Part shown: in pieces, positions 1 through 9,141 of the stretch
Layout of the letters: each line of letters opens with the position of its first letter
Position numbering within the stretch: the stretch's first letter is position 1
DNA from: Hyphomicrobiales bacterium
GTDB lineage: Bacteria; Pseudomonadota; Alphaproteobacteria; Rhizobiales; Rhizobiaceae
Direction: 5' to 3'
DNA length: 64,000 nucleotides
Assembly: GCA_900472175.1 (NCBI GenBank)
Contig: UCHD01000001.1
Coordinates: 62,001 to 126,000 of the forward strand
Notes under the pieces: model-generated
What the model was told of the DNA's origin: nothing
Databases searched by the model: none
What the model saw: only the letters and a program-made list of their open reading frames with translations
Position numbers and translations under genes: made by a program

Positions 1-816
1 CATGATCTGTCGTCGCTGCGGCTGATGACCTCGACCGGTTCGCCGCTGTCGCCCGAAGGTTTCTCCTTCGTCTACGAGGGCATAAAGCCGGATGTCCAGC
101 TGGCGTCGATTTCCGGCGGCACGGATATCGTCTCCTGCTTCGTGCTCGGCAATCCGCTGAAGCCGGTTTGGCGTGGCGAAATCCAGGGGCCAGGCCTCGG
201 CCTCGCCATGGATGTCTGGAATGACGATGGTCAGCCGGTTCGCCAGGAAAAGGGCGAACTCGTCTGCACCAAGGCGTTTCCCTCGATGCCGGTGATGTTC
301 TGGAACGACCCGGAGGGTGCCAAGTACAAGTCCGCCTATTTCGAGCGCTTCGATAATATCTGGTGCCACGGTGATTTTGCCGAATGGACCGAACACGGCG
401 GCATCGTCATTCACGGCCGCTCGGACGCGACGCTCAATCCGGGCGGGGTGCGCATCGGCACGGCTGAGATCTACAATCAGGTCGAGCAGATGGACGAGGT
501 GGCTGAAGCCATTTGCATCGGCCAGGACTGGGATGACGACGTCCGCGTCATCCTATTCGTCCGGCTGGCGAAAGGGATCGTCTTGAGCGACGATCTGGTG
601 AAGGCGATCAAGTCAAGGATCCGCAGCGGCGCCTCGCCGCGTCACGTCCCGGCCAAGATCATTGCCGTCACCGATATTCCGCGGACCAAATCCGGCAAGA
701 TCGTCGAACTTGCCGTGCGCGAAGTCGTGCATGGCAGGCCGGTCAAGAATAAGGAAGCGCTCGCCAATCCGGAAGCGCTTGATCTCTATGCCAACCTTGC
801 CGAGCTTGGAAACTGA
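1..816 (+). CDS. acsA2: Acetoacetyl-CoA synthetase, C-terminal part (5' end outside window)
   Basis: The reading frame is open from base 1 and ends at 816, giving the last 271 residues of an ANL-superfamily adenylate-forming enzyme. Visible are the late adenylation motif around [20 protein letters not shown] (residues about 138-157) and the C-terminal lysine segment [16 protein letters not shown], where the Lys in SGK is the family's adenylation lysine. The wording of these motifs fits acetoacetate-CoA ligase, which activates acetoacetate with ATP and CoA during breakdown of polyhydroxybutyrate. The nearby phasin gene supports that pathway. The symbol follows remembered S. meliloti synteny with cbrA and phaP. 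The start codon is not in the window. Confidence 0.85.
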   Translation, partial: HDLSSLRLMTSTGSPLSPEGFSFVYEGIKPDVQLASISGGTDIVSCFVLGNPLKPVWRGEIQGPGLGLAMDVWNDDGQPVRQEKGELVCTKAFPSMPVMFWNDPEGAKYKSAYFERFDNIWCHGDFAEWTEHGGIVIHGRSDATLNPGGVRIGTAEIYNQVEQMDEVAEAICIGQDWDDDVRVILFVRLAKGIVLSDDLVKAIKSRIRSGASPRHVPAKIIAVTDIPRTKSGKIVELAVREVVHGRPVKNKEALANPEALDLYANLAELGN

Positions 817-991
817 ACCGGTCGCGTTAACGATTTCGGGCCTGCCGAATTAACCAAAGTTTAGGTCTTACGGTCCGATAGCTAAAATCGGCGGGTTTGG
901 TGGAAAGGTTTTGTTTACGAATGGCAGCGCATTGTGACCTCAACTTGAGGCCACCCGATGTGGGGTTGGCTTTGGCAGAGATGCCAGCGCA

Positions 992-1069
992 GACATGATG
1001 TCATTACCTCTCGAGCACCTGTTTTAGCATTCAACTTATCGAGGCAGCCTCCCAGCTGCCTCTTTTTTT
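992..1069 (+). ncRNA. Candidate trans-acting small RNA (MmgR/alpha-r8-like)
   Basis: The 284-bp space between the synthetase and the kinase genes holds no credible reading frame but ends in a strong intrinsic terminator on the plus strand. The roughly 78 nt before the T-run include an unpaired CCTCTCGAGCACCTG stretch, the type of single-stranded region small RNAs use for pairing. In S. meliloti the sRNA MmgR (family alpha-r8, about 77 nt) limits polyhydroxybutyrate and phasin accumulation; the location between acetoacetyl-CoA synthetase and phasin genes suggests this identity but I cannot confirm it from memory of the sequence. The 5' end is a guess. Confidence 0.4.
1041..1069 (+). terminator. 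Rho-independent terminator
   Basis: Eight-base-pair stem GAGGCAGC / GCTGCCTC with a six-base loop, followed by seven T. It ends either the synthetase transcript or, more likely, the candidate small RNA just upstream. Confidence 0.85.
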
Positions 1070-1100
1070 GTCTGCCTTTTCAGAGATCGGCTGCTTTCGG

Positions 1101-4100
1101 CTAGTTCGCCAGCACCCGCTGCGACGGGAAGGAAATCTCCACCAGCGTGCCTTCATTGGGTGCCGAGTTGATTGAGAAATGCGCCCGGTTGGCTTCCGCC
1201 ATCGCCTTGGTCAGCGGTAGCCCAAGGCCGGTGCCGTCGCCGCGCTTGCGGGCGCCGGTGGTCACCTGGCGGAACGGCTTCATCGCCTGCTCGAGCTCGG
1301 TGCGGGTCATGCCGACGCCGGTGTCGCGGATGCGCAGGATGACGCTGCCATTCGCTTCATAGGCGGTCGACACGACGATCTGGCCGCCGGACGGGGTGAA
1401 GCGGATGGCATTCGATAGGATGTTCAGCGCGATCTGCTTGATCGAGCGGTTGTCGGCAACCACGTTCGGCACCGAGCCCGACAGCGAGGTGCGGATGATC
1501 ACCCGCTGGCTGTTGGCCTGCGGCTGCACCAGGGAAACGGCTTCCGACACGGCATCGTTGATCTCGACGGCGGTGAATTCCAGATCCATCTCGCCGGCTT
1601 CTATCTTCGAGATATCCAGGAGATCGTTGACGATATCGAGCACATGACGGCCGGAGCGGCCAATGTCACCGGCATATTCGACATAACGCGGATTGCCGAT
1701 CGGGCCGAAATGCTCGCTCGCCATCATGTCGGAGAAGCCGATGATTGCGTTGAGCGGCGTGCGGATTTCGTGGCTGACGCGGGCGAGGAAATCGCTCTTG
1801 TGGGCATTGGCGGTTTCGGCGGCCCGCTTGGCGTTGCGCAATTCCTCTTCTGTCCGCTTCCACTGGGTAATGTCACGGATGACGGCGCAGAAACCATTGG
1901 AGGAGGAGAGGCGGCCCATCGTCATGAACAGCGGGATGAAGCCGCCCGACGCCTCGCGGCCGATGACTTCGCGGCCGTCATTCAGTACGCTGGCGACGCC
2001 ATGGCCGGAAAGGCCGGCGAGGTAATCGAGAACGGCTTTCTGGCTTTCATGGGCAAACAGGATGGCGAACGGCTTGCCGCGGATTTCTCCATCGTCATAG
2101 TTGAACAGGGCGCTGGCCGAGCGGTTGACCGAGCGGATTTCGCCCTCGGCACCGACGACGACGACGCCGTCCGTTGCGGTCTCGAGGATGGAATGGAGCT
2201 CTTCCGCCTCCATACGGAGCGCCTGAAGTTCCGGCGCTTCCGCAGGTTCTTCAACGGCGTCCACCGGCTGGATTTCAGCAGCGGCAGGCGCAGTCTGCGT
2301 TGCCGACAGCGCCATCATCAGCGCGTTCTTGTCCTCCCAGCGGATCGACTGGAGCCGCGCCGAGACCGGCACCAGCTGGCCATCATTGCGGATCAGCATC
2401 ATCGTGCCATCCGGCAAGTCGAACAGATCATCCTCGTCACCGGCGAAAAGGGCATCGATGCCGCCTTCGCTGCGCAGTTCGTCCAGATCGGAATAGCCGG
2501 TGAGTGCCAGGAATTCGGAGTTGGCATGAAACAGGTCGTCACCGCTGTGGACCAGAAGGGCGAGCGGAAGATTGTCGAGGATTTCCGGCGTCAGGCTGCT
2601 GTTGCCGCTGGTGCGCGCCGGCACGATCGGGGCGGCAGCTTCGGGCAGGCTGTCCTTGGCGATTGGCTGAAGATCAGCCGTTGCGTCTGCACGATCATCC
2701 GCGCCGATCGCCTCGGCTTTCGATGAGGCATCAGCCTGCGACGGATTTTGAGCTGCAGGCTTAGCCGCGGCTGGAATATCCTCGTTCGGACGCTTGCCAA
2801 AATTCTCGCCGAGCTGGCGGGCGATTTCGCGAAACGCCGCCTGCTCGCTGCGGCTCAGGGGTTCCGTGCCTGCTCGGTGATTATCGAGTTGAACGACCTT
2901 GTCGGAGGCTCGGCGCCCCGGCGTCTCGACCAGTTTCAGTGCTGGACGCTCGCCGCGAAAAGGATCTTCCTTTTCGTCTGCCTCGGGCGTTTCGTGGGCG
3001 GGATCGGCAGTCGGATCGCCATCAACGTGCGCTGCCGCCGTCAGTTCGTCTGCCGTGCTATCCGTCTGATCGCCAGACGCTTCAACAGGCTCTGCAGCTG
3101 TGGTGCCTTCTTCCGTCGAGCCGTGCGGGGCGACGTCTCCAGCCGCCCCGTGATCTGCGGGCAGATGTTCCTCAGCCGCGCCGTCCGCAACTGTCTCTCC
3201 GGCCGCTGCGTGCGTGCCAAAGGTCAGGCCCATGGCCTGTTCGTCATTGATCGTATCGGCCACGCGGACGATGCCGAAGCCGCGGAAACCATCGAATTCG
3301 CGATTGCGCGAATAGGTCGGAAGGGCGGCGAGGTCGACCGGCACCTGCAGGCTTGTGCCTTCGACCGGCCAGTAGATCGTCTTGCCCGACCATGTGTCAC
3401 GGCGCTTCAAAAGCTCGCTGATCGTGTTGCCGGGATCGAGTTGATAGCGATCGGACAGGGCGCTAAAACTCTGGCCGGTAATATCGGCAGCGCTCGGCCC
3501 GACCGCCGCCGCAAACTCCTCGGAAATCTCGCTGAAACGGCCGTCCGCATCGATCTTCCAGACGAAACGGACCGCGCGGCTGTTGGGGTTGAAGACAAAA
3601 CCCTGAACGGGTTCTGCTGCATCTGGATCGCTGGCAGGCGCTGGCTCTGGTGTGTTATCGATGGGGCCGGTGCCAGTGTCTGCCACGGCATCCGTGGCTG
3701 TTTCGGCAGGTACTCCATCGCTGGCTGCTTCGGCCACATTTGTTTCATCCGGCGCGATGCTGTCCTGGGCAGTTTCTTCCGCAGCTTCGGCCGGTTCGGC
3801 GTGGACACTTTCGCCGGTGTCAATTTCTTCAGCCACCGTTTTATCGGCCATCGGCACAACGGCGATTTCCTCGGTGGCATCGCTTTTGGCAAACGTGCCG
3901 GGATCAGCGAGATCCAAAACGGCAGGCTCCGGCTGTGTATCCTCAGTCAATTCGAGATGGGTAGCTTCTGCTTCGGTCACGGGTGCAACGGGACCTGCTG
4001 TGTCCTCGGTGGAGGGCTGTTCCGTCTCTGCCGCCGGGACCATGTCGTGACCGGCATCCGTGAAGCCATCGTCTTCCGGGGCGATTTCCTCGATTTGCTC

Positions 4101-4904
4101 GATCTCGTCGATGACATCATCGGGCAGGGTGACAGGCGACAGAACCGTTACGGCGTGGTTCACGGTAGGCTCAGTCGCGGCAGGCGCCTCATCGGTGTCA
4201 GCGATCTCCTGAAAATCCGTTCCCGGATCGAGATTGCCCAGAATGGTCTCGACAGCAAACAGCAGGTGCAGGGCGGGTCGTTCCGACAGCTTGCCGATCG
4301 CTGCGGGCAGATGGCCTTTGCCCGTCGGTATCGGGCGTTTCAGCAGCCAGTCGCTGTCGCGGGCAACGGCGGTAACCAGCGAGCGGCAGGTTTGCGGCGT
4401 CATGGACAGCGCCTTGAACCCGGACGAGGCGGCCAGCACGGCGCCATCGCCATCCAGCACGGCCATATGCGTGTCGGGATCATCGAAGCCGGAGATCATC
4501 CGGGCTGCGCGGTCCTGAATGGCCAGGGGCTTGCCGTTTCTGGGAGCGGCAAGGAGGATGGCGGTTTCGCCGGGCCGCACGGTGATCATTTCGACCGATG
4601 CACTGACCGAGGCGCGCTGGAAGCCGGAAGCAATGCGCATCAGGAACGTGCGGCTGTCGCCGCTGCGCTTCAACTGCCGGGCGGCGGCCTCCATCTGGCG
4701 ATAGGCGGCATCGTTACGGTTGGCGCCGCTGTCGATGAAATCGTAGATCGACGGCAGGCCGAACAGGAACGCGCCTTCACCATTCGACCACAGCACCTGG
4801 CTCATGTCGGGAGAAAACAGCACGGCGGCATCGCCCCTGGCAAAATGCTCCCGCACCCGTTCATGAACGGCGATGTCGATAAAGGGATACGATTTTGCGG
4901 GCAT
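1101..4904 (-). CDS. cbrA: PdhS/CbrA-type hybrid-PAS sensor histidine kinase
   Basis: A 1267-residue kinase with no evident membrane segment. PAS-like segments are seen near residues 12-60, 440-530, 780-870 and 900-1010. The dimerisation/phosphoacceptor helix SHEIRTPLNAIIGF puts the phosphorylated histidine at H1045; the N box (LNILSNAIRF), G1 (RDTGVGM) and G2 (GDGTGLGLPL) follow. Between about residues 200 and 420 and again 540-770 lie long Ala/Glu/Asp/Thr-rich linkers of low complexity. In S. meliloti CbrA (relative of Brucella PdhS) controls DivK/CtrA cell-cycle signalling and envelope physiology, and its gene also lies next to acsA2 and phaP1. An ATG at 4904 was preferred to a TTG seven codons upstream. 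It converges on the upstream sRNA candidate. Confidence 0.8.
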   Translation of the reverse strand: MPAKSYPFIDIAVHERVREHFARGDAAVLFSPDMSQVLWSNGEGAFLFGLPSIYDFIDSGANRNDAAYRQMEAAARQLKRSGDSRTFLMRIASGFQRASVSASVEMITVRPGETAILLAAPRNGKPLAIQDRAARMISGFDDPDTHMAVLDGDGAVLAASSGFKALSMTPQTCRSLVTAVARDSDWLLKRPIPTGKGHLPAAIGKLSERPALHLLFAVETILGNLDPGTDFQEIADTDEAPAATEPTVNHAVTVLSPVTLPDDVIDEIEQIEEIAPEDDGFTDAGHDMVPAAETEQPSTEDTAGPVAPVTEAEATHLELTEDTQPEPAVLDLADPGTFAKSDATEEIAVVPMADKTVAEEIDTGESVHAEPAEAAEETAQDSIAPDETNVAEAASDGVPAETATDAVADTGTGPIDNTPEPAPASDPDAAEPVQGFVFNPNSRAVRFVWKIDADGRFSEISEEFAAAVGPSAADITGQSFSALSDRYQLDPGNTISELLKRRDTWSGKTIYWPVEGTSLQVPVDLAALPTYSRNREFDGFRGFGIVRVADTINDEQAMGLTFGTHAAAGETVADGAAEEHLPADHGAAGDVAPHGSTEEGTTAAEPVEASGDQTDSTADELTAAAHVDGDPTADPAHETPEADEKEDPFRGERPALKLVETPGRRASDKVVQLDNHRAGTEPLSRSEQAAFREIARQLGENFGKRPNEDIPAAAKPAAQNPSQADASSKAEAIGADDRADATADLQPIAKDSLPEAAAPIVPARTSGNSSLTPEILDNLPLALLVHSGDDLFHANSEFLALTGYSDLDELRSEGGIDALFAGDEDDLFDLPDGTMMLIRNDGQLVPVSARLQSIRWEDKNALMMALSATQTAPAAAEIQPVDAVEEPAEAPELQALRMEAEELHSILETATDGVVVVGAEGEIRSVNRSASALFNYDDGEIRGKPFAILFAHESQKAVLDYLAGLSGHGVASVLNDGREVIGREASGGFIPLFMTMGRLSSSNGFCAVIRDITQWKRTEEELRNAKRAAETANAHKSDFLARVSHEIRTPLNAIIGFSDMMASEHFGPIGNPRYVEYAGDIGRSGRHVLDIVNDLLDISKIEAGEMDLEFTAVEINDAVSEAVSLVQPQANSQRVIIRTSLSGSVPNVVADNRSIKQIALNILSNAIRFTPSGGQIVVSTAYEANGSVILRIRDTGVGMTRTELEQAMKPFRQVTTGARKRGDGTGLGLPLTKAMAEANRAHFSINSAPNEGTLVEISFPSQRVLAN

Positions 4905-5153
4905 CGGCAGACCTGGTTTGCGCAACCGCCACAGGGCGGGATTGTTAACAGTCTATTAATAGACGCCGGGGCGCCAGGGGTCCAGCTTGGTGACCATGAC
5001 GCACAGGCCTTTCGCAGGGCAAGGTTAATGTCGGTGATTTTAATGAATGCTGCAATGCACAAATATATTGCAATGCACAACGAAATCGCCTATATAGACA
5101 TCACTGAACAACGGGTGCCTCATGAGAGGGCCTGAAACCAAGGAGCGCAGATC

Positions 5154-5603
5154 ATGGCTACCAAGAAAACCGACGACGTCTTTTCGCTTGCCTCGTTCGA
5201 CCCGGCAAAGGTCACCGAAACTTTCCGCGATTTCGCTGAAAAGGGTGCTGCCCAGTCCAAGGAAGCCTATTCCAAGATGAAGACTGCCGCCGAAGACGCG
5301 ACGAAGACCGTTGAAGCGACCATTGAGAGCGCACAGTCCGGCACCGTCGAACTCGGCCTGAAGGCGATCGACGCCCTGCGCACCAATGCCGAAAACTCGC
5401 TGTCGCACATGGAAGCGCTGCTCGGCGTCAAGTCGGTTTCGGAACTGTTCGAACTGCAGACCGCCTTCATCCGCAAGCAGGCCGAGCTTGCCATGGAACA
5501 GGCAAAGTCGATGCAGGAAGCCACCCGCAAGGTTGCTGAAACCGTGACGAAGCCTGGCAAGGATGCCGCCGAAAAGGCCATCTCCGGCTTCAAGAAGAAC
5601 TGA
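5154..5603 (+). CDS. phaP: Phasin family protein
   Basis: A 149-residue, highly helical protein rich in Ala, Lys and Glu with no Cys or Trp, opening MATKKTDDVFSLASFDPAKV and containing the phasin-typical run of amphipathic helices and a Pro/Ala-poor core. Phasins coat polyhydroxybutyrate granules and set their size. The start is backed by AAGGAG eight bases upstream. It diverges from the kinase gene and is followed by its own terminator, so it is probably a single-gene unit. Homologues next to cbrA in S. meliloti are named phaP1. Alternative: a general phasin-fold protein not bound to granules. Confidence 0.85.
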   Translation: MATKKTDDVFSLASFDPAKVTETFRDFAEKGAAQSKEAYSKMKTAAEDATKTVEATIESAQSGTVELGLKAIDALRTNAENSLSHMEALLGVKSVSELFELQTAFIRKQAELAMEQAKSMQEATRKVAETVTKPGKDAAEKAISGFKKN

Positions 5604-5645
5604 ATTCTGCAGGCGCGGACTTAGTCCGCGCAGCACGATAAAAAG

Positions 5646-5674
5646 AACCGGGTAATTGTTTACCCGGTTTTTTC
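5646..5674 (+). terminator. Rho-independent terminator after phaP
   Basis: Perfect ten-base-pair stem AACCGGGTAA / TTACCCGGTT with a TTGT loop and six T in a row. Confidence 0.9.
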
Positions 5675-5770
5675 ACATCTACGGGCAAGTTATGGCTTGC
5701 AAAAAATCCGGACTGCCCGTATTTGACCCGGAAAGCGCGGCGCGACTTTGTTTCGTCAGCTTTGTTTTGT

Positions 5771-5847
5771 GCGGTTGTAGCTCAGTTGGTTAGAGCGCAG
5801 GTTTGTGGCACCTGAGGTCGGAGGTTCGAGACCCCCCAACCGTACCA
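5771..5847 (+). tRNA. tRNA-His (anticodon GTG)
   Basis: A 77-nt cloverleaf with encoded CCA (5845-5847). The anticodon stem CAGGT/ACCTG encloses loop TTGTGGC, anticodon GTG. Acceptor stem 1-7 is GCGGTTG paired with CAACCGT, so pair 1-72 is G-U. Base 5770 before position 1 is T and the discriminator is A: there is no encoded G-1 and no C73. Loss of both features is the known exception in one alphaproteobacterial clade that includes the Rhizobiales, where histidyl-tRNA synthetase has changed to match. Confidence 0.95.
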
Positions 5848-6029
5848 TTCTCTTCAATGAAACAATTGGTTCCTTGCCAATGGCTTGGTTTATCGATCAC
5901 TCGATAAACGTTGCATTTCACAGCCGCTGATCCGTTGTTTTCCCTCGACGGGCACGCCTCCGTTGCGCTCTCCACGTTGCACTCCATCGCTAATAGCAGC
6001 ATTGTTTCCCCCGAAAGAGGGAGGGTTCG

Positions 6030-6389
6030 ATGCCGAAGGTTGTTGGAATTGGCGGGGTGTTTTTCAGAGCGGCAAACCCGGCGGGCTTGGCTGAGTGGTA
6101 TCAAAAGCATCTCGGCATTGACGATCTGCACACATCGGTGTGGCAGCAGGAGGCGGGGATGACGATATTTGGGCCGTTCGCGCACAATACTGACTATTTC
6201 GGGCGAGCGGAGCAGCAATGGATGATCAACTTCCGGGTTGATGACCTTGATGGGTTGATGGCAAATCTGACGGAAAGCGGAATCGCGGTGGAAACCCGGG
6301 CCGAATGGGATTCGGAGGTTGGCCGCTTTGCCCGCATATACGATCCCGAAGGCAACCCGATCGAACTCTGGGAGCCGACGAAGGATTAA
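6030..6389 (+). CDS. VOC (glyoxalase/bleomycin-resistance) family protein
   Basis: A 119-residue single-domain protein. It starts with the strand-loop typical of vicinal-oxygen-chelate folds (GGVFFRAANPAGLAEWYQKH) and ends with YDPEGNPIELWEP, where the Glu is the usual C-terminal metal ligand. Proteins of this type act as dimers on small dicarbonyl or aromatic substrates or bind drugs; the sequence does not show which. GGGAGGG lies close upstream of the ATG. It stands alone between the tRNA and a DUF1062 gene. Confidence 0.8.
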   Translation: MPKVVGIGGVFFRAANPAGLAEWYQKHLGIDDLHTSVWQQEAGMTIFGPFAHNTDYFGRAEQQWMINFRVDDLDGLMANLTESGIAVETRAEWDSEVGRFARIYDPEGNPIELWEPTKD

Positions 6390-6824
6390 GTGCAAAGGGC
6401 TTGCCGGCCCGTGCACCTGCAATGTGATCTCAATTCGCGCGTATCATCCCTTGCGCATCATCGTGAAAGTTGCACAAACGCCGCACTGCCATGTTTTCTA
6501 TTTCCGGATAGGCCGCAGGCCTCCACGCCGCGCAAATCATTTGCTAACCTGACAAGCAAGAGCGTTGGCGCACAGAGGTTGCAGTTTGCCTAAGTAATAC
6601 CGGTCTCAATCCAGTTTCACCCCGTACTGCGCGATGGCGAAGCCGTCGGCGTACAGATGTGTTCATCGGGTGGTGGCGAGAGACCGGTCTGGCATTGTTT
6701 TAATGTGCCGTGTGCAGCTCTGCGCTCTCAGCTCTTCAGCCGCCCCAAACATCGCCACGCCGCGCCCGCAACGGGTTTCTCCTGCACCATCTTGGTGGAC
6801 TTCCGAACGGAAGACCAAGACGAT
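6390..6824. other. Intergenic stretch, no gene seen
   Basis: About 435 bases without a supportable reading frame, tRNA or clear terminator. The frame of the next gene stays open here but its codons do not read like a protein, and the family's conserved start lies downstream. Confidence 0.5.
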
Positions 6825-7460
6825 ATGTGCAATCTACTTCGGGTCCGATGGACCATTACACCGCAAACGGCGCCCCAACCCTGGATCGCCTGCAGCGGAT
6901 GCGGAATGCAAAGGCCATTCCAGAGCAGCGGCAAAATCCGCCTTAACGCCAACGGCCGCAGGCTTGATGCCTGGCTGATCTATCGATGCTTGACCTGCGA
7001 AAAGACCTGGAACCGGCCGATCTTCGAACGGCGGGGTGTTGGCGATGTCGATCCCAAGGTCCTTGAAGCGTTACAGTCCAACGATGCGGATTGGATTCGG
7101 GCCGAAACGTTCAACATCGAGGCACTGCGGCGGAAGTCGCAACGCATCGAGGAGTTTCCCGGCTTTGACATCGGCAAGGAGCTCCTCGAGGAAACCTCCG
7201 ATTGGACTACGTTGGACATTGAGCTGAACGTACCGTTTCCGCTCAGCATACGGCTTGATCGCCTGCTGGCGGGAGAGTTGCCGGTGTCGCGCTCGCGGTT
7301 ACAGGCTCTTCACGATGGTGATGTGATTCAGGCCGGACCGGGCGGTGCCGATGCCCTGCGGCGGCGGATCAGGAATGGCACCCGTATCACGATCGATCTC
7401 GCCGCCGAGGGGAACCGGGAGCAGGTCTGGAGGCCTGTTGCAGCGGGAGGCGCTGCATAG
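6825..7460 (+). CDS. DUF1062 protein with zinc-ribbon and S4-like parts
   Basis: A 211-residue protein. The N-terminal half has two CxxC knuckles (C23/C26 and C55/C58) that could hold one zinc, in a conserved setting (PWIACSGC, YRCLTCEKTW). The C-terminal part, about residues 138-185 (RLDRLLAGELPVSRSRLQAL then GDVIQAG), resembles an S4 RNA-binding module. I recognise it as DUF1062; function unknown, but zinc ribbon plus S4-like fold suggests RNA or ribosome binding (inference). The frame is open 56 codons further upstream, but the family begins at the MCNLLRVRW sequence, which sets the start. Confidence 0.75.
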   Translation: MCNLLRVRWTITPQTAPQPWIACSGCGMQRPFQSSGKIRLNANGRRLDAWLIYRCLTCEKTWNRPIFERRGVGDVDPKVLEALQSNDADWIRAETFNIEALRRKSQRIEEFPGFDIGKELLEETSDWTTLDIELNVPFPLSIRLDRLLAGELPVSRSRLQALHDGDVIQAGPGGADALRRRIRNGTRITIDLAAEGNREQVWRPVAAGGAA

Positions 7461-7477
7461 GCTCCAAACGACAGCAC

Positions 7478-7511
7478 AAAGGCCTGGATTGCTGGGCCTT
7501 TGTGGTTTTGT
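7478..7511 (+). terminator. Probable terminator hairpin
   Basis: Stem AAAGGCC / GGCCTTT with a ten-base loop 17 bases after the DUF1062 stop; the T-tract is weak (GTGGTTTTG). The rest of 7461-7811 shows no gene. Confidence 0.5.
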
Positions 7512-7811
7512 GCATAGGTGACGGGGGATTTGCCGCCTTTCCGGTCATTCCGGAACGGGCGATTTCAGTGGTGTCCCACCTGCTGCGGCGGTTCCGGATT
7601 TTCGTCGGGATTAGGCAGTGGTTCCTCATCCGGCAGCCGCTCGGGCTCCGCTGCCTGGCGGGTGGCGGCTGCTCGATGGTTGGAATAGGGCCGGGAATGG
7701 GATCAATGAGGCCTGAGCCGAATCCTCGTTTACTTGCTGGATGGACCATCCTGTGCGCGATGAGGCACCAGCGTCAGTGTCGCCAGCGTTGCCTCCGCGA
7801 CGCAACAGGCG

Positions 7812-8693
7812 TCAGAGGAAGATGCCGTGCTCCTCAGTCACCAGTTCCTGGAGGAAATCGACGACGGTGCGGACGCGGACGAGCTCGCGGGCGCTCTCGT
7901 GATAGGTGGTCCAGTAGCCCCGCCGGATGGTCGTCTCCGGCAGGATCCGGATCAGTTCGGGATATTGGCGGGCGATGTAATTGTGCAGGATGCCGATCCC
8001 AGCGCTTGAGCGCACGGCTTCGGTCTGGCCCGTGGCACTTGAGATTTCGAACGAGGCATCCCAGCTGCGCATGATCTCGCCAGTGAAATTCAGCGATGCG
8101 GTAAAGATCAGGTCTTCGACATAGCCGATGCGGCGATGGTTTTTCAGGTCATCGATGGTGTTCGGTGCACCATGGGACGACAGGTAGTCCCGCGAGGCAT
8201 AGAGACCCAGCGTATAGTCGGTCAGCTTCGATGATATCAGCCGTCCCTGTTCCGGGCGTTCAAGCGTGATGGCGATGTCGGCTTCGCGCTGCGACAGCGA
8301 GAAGGAGCGGGGGACAGGAACCAGCTGGATGCGCAGCTCCGGAAAGCGGGCCGTCAGCTTGCCGAGCCGCGGCGCGAGGAAGGAAACCCCAAATCCATCC
8401 GGCGCCCCGACGCGAACGGTGCCGGCGACCGCCGTGTCGATACGGCCGATCTGCGCTTGCGCCGCCAACATCTCTGTTTCCATCCGTTCCGCCGCATGCA
8501 GGAAGATTTCTCCCTCCGCCGTCAGGTCGCAACCATTGGTGCGGCGGATCAACAGCCTGGTCTTCAAGGATTCTTCCAATGCCGTGACGCGTCGGCTCAA
8601 GGTCGCATGGTTGACACCCAGCCGCTTGGAGGCCGAGAGAATCTGTCCACTGCGGGCAACCGCCAGGAACATGCGCACATCATCCCAGTTCAT
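7812..8693 (-). CDS. LysR-family transcriptional regulator
   Basis: A 293-residue regulator. Residues 1-62 form the winged helix-turn-helix (MNWDDVRMFLAVARSGQ, then SASKRLGVNHATLSRRVTAL), and the remainder is a periplasmic-binding-protein-like effector domain. An ATG 14 codons upstream overlaps the preceding gene; MNWDDVR is where the family starts and leaves a 10-bp gap after the monooxygenase gene on the same strand, so the two are probably one transcript. That transcript diverges from mmsA, the obvious candidate target. The effector is not visible. Confidence 0.85.
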   Translation of the reverse strand: MNWDDVRMFLAVARSGQILSASKRLGVNHATLSRRVTALEESLKTRLLIRRTNGCDLTAEGEIFLHAAERMETEMLAAQAQIGRIDTAVAGTVRVGAPDGFGVSFLAPRLGKLTARFPELRIQLVPVPRSFSLSQREADIAITLERPEQGRLISSKLTDYTLGLYASRDYLSSHGAPNTIDDLKNHRRIGYVEDLIFTASLNFTGEIMRSWDASFEISSATGQTEAVRSSAGIGILHNYIARQYPELIRILPETTIRRGYWTTYHESARELVRVRTVVDFLQELVTEEHGIFL

Positions 8694-8703
8694 CGGGCGA
8701 TCC

Positions 8704-9021
8704 TCATCTGGCCGCCAACGCGATGGGATCGACATCGACGAGATTGAGCGCCTGGACCATGCCGGCCGTCAGCATCTTGTATTTGAGGAAATGCGGTGTC
8801 TGGATATGCGCTTCATAAGCGTGCCTATTGGCATAGACTTCGAGGATGCGAATTTTCTCGGGCGCGTCTTTCACCGAGACCGCGTGCAGCATCAGCACGC
8901 CCGGTTCCTTTTCAACGGAGGCTTCGATCTCCTCGGTCAAAAGGGCGATATAGTCTTCAAGCTGGGCCGGATCGATTTCCAGCTCCGCCATCCTGACGAT
9001 TGTTTCGGAGCCTGTTTTCAT
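8704..9021 (-). CDS. Antibiotic-biosynthesis-monooxygenase (ABM) domain protein
   Basis: A 105-residue ferredoxin-like ABM-fold protein: EIDPAQLEDYIALLTEEIEA is the first helix and the later RILEVYANRHAYEAHIQTPH contains the conserved His-x-x-T-x-H region. Members are small cofactor-free quinol monooxygenases (YgiN type) or quorum-signal-related proteins. It is the first gene of a likely two-gene unit with the LysR regulator and is divergent from mmsA across 120 bp. Substrate unknown. Confidence 0.75.
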   Translation of the reverse strand: MKTGSETIVRMAELEIDPAQLEDYIALLTEEIEASVEKEPGVLMLHAVSVKDAPEKIRILEVYANRHAYEAHIQTPHFLKYKMLTAGMVQALNLVDVDPIALAAR

Positions 9022-9141
9022 CGGAAGCCTCCAAGAGACGTTAACGTCAATTTTTGCACAACGGTTGCTGAATATAGCGCGTTGATTTGTGCATATTGTA
9101 GTGCGACACTCCCGCCATAATCAAGATCAGGAGGATCACCC

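Noticed and set aside
2748..5135. A 795-codon plus-strand frame opposite the CbrA-like kinase
   Set aside because: It is antisense to a clear histidine kinase with all catalytic motifs; long complementary frames are common in GC-rich DNA and this one has no family character.
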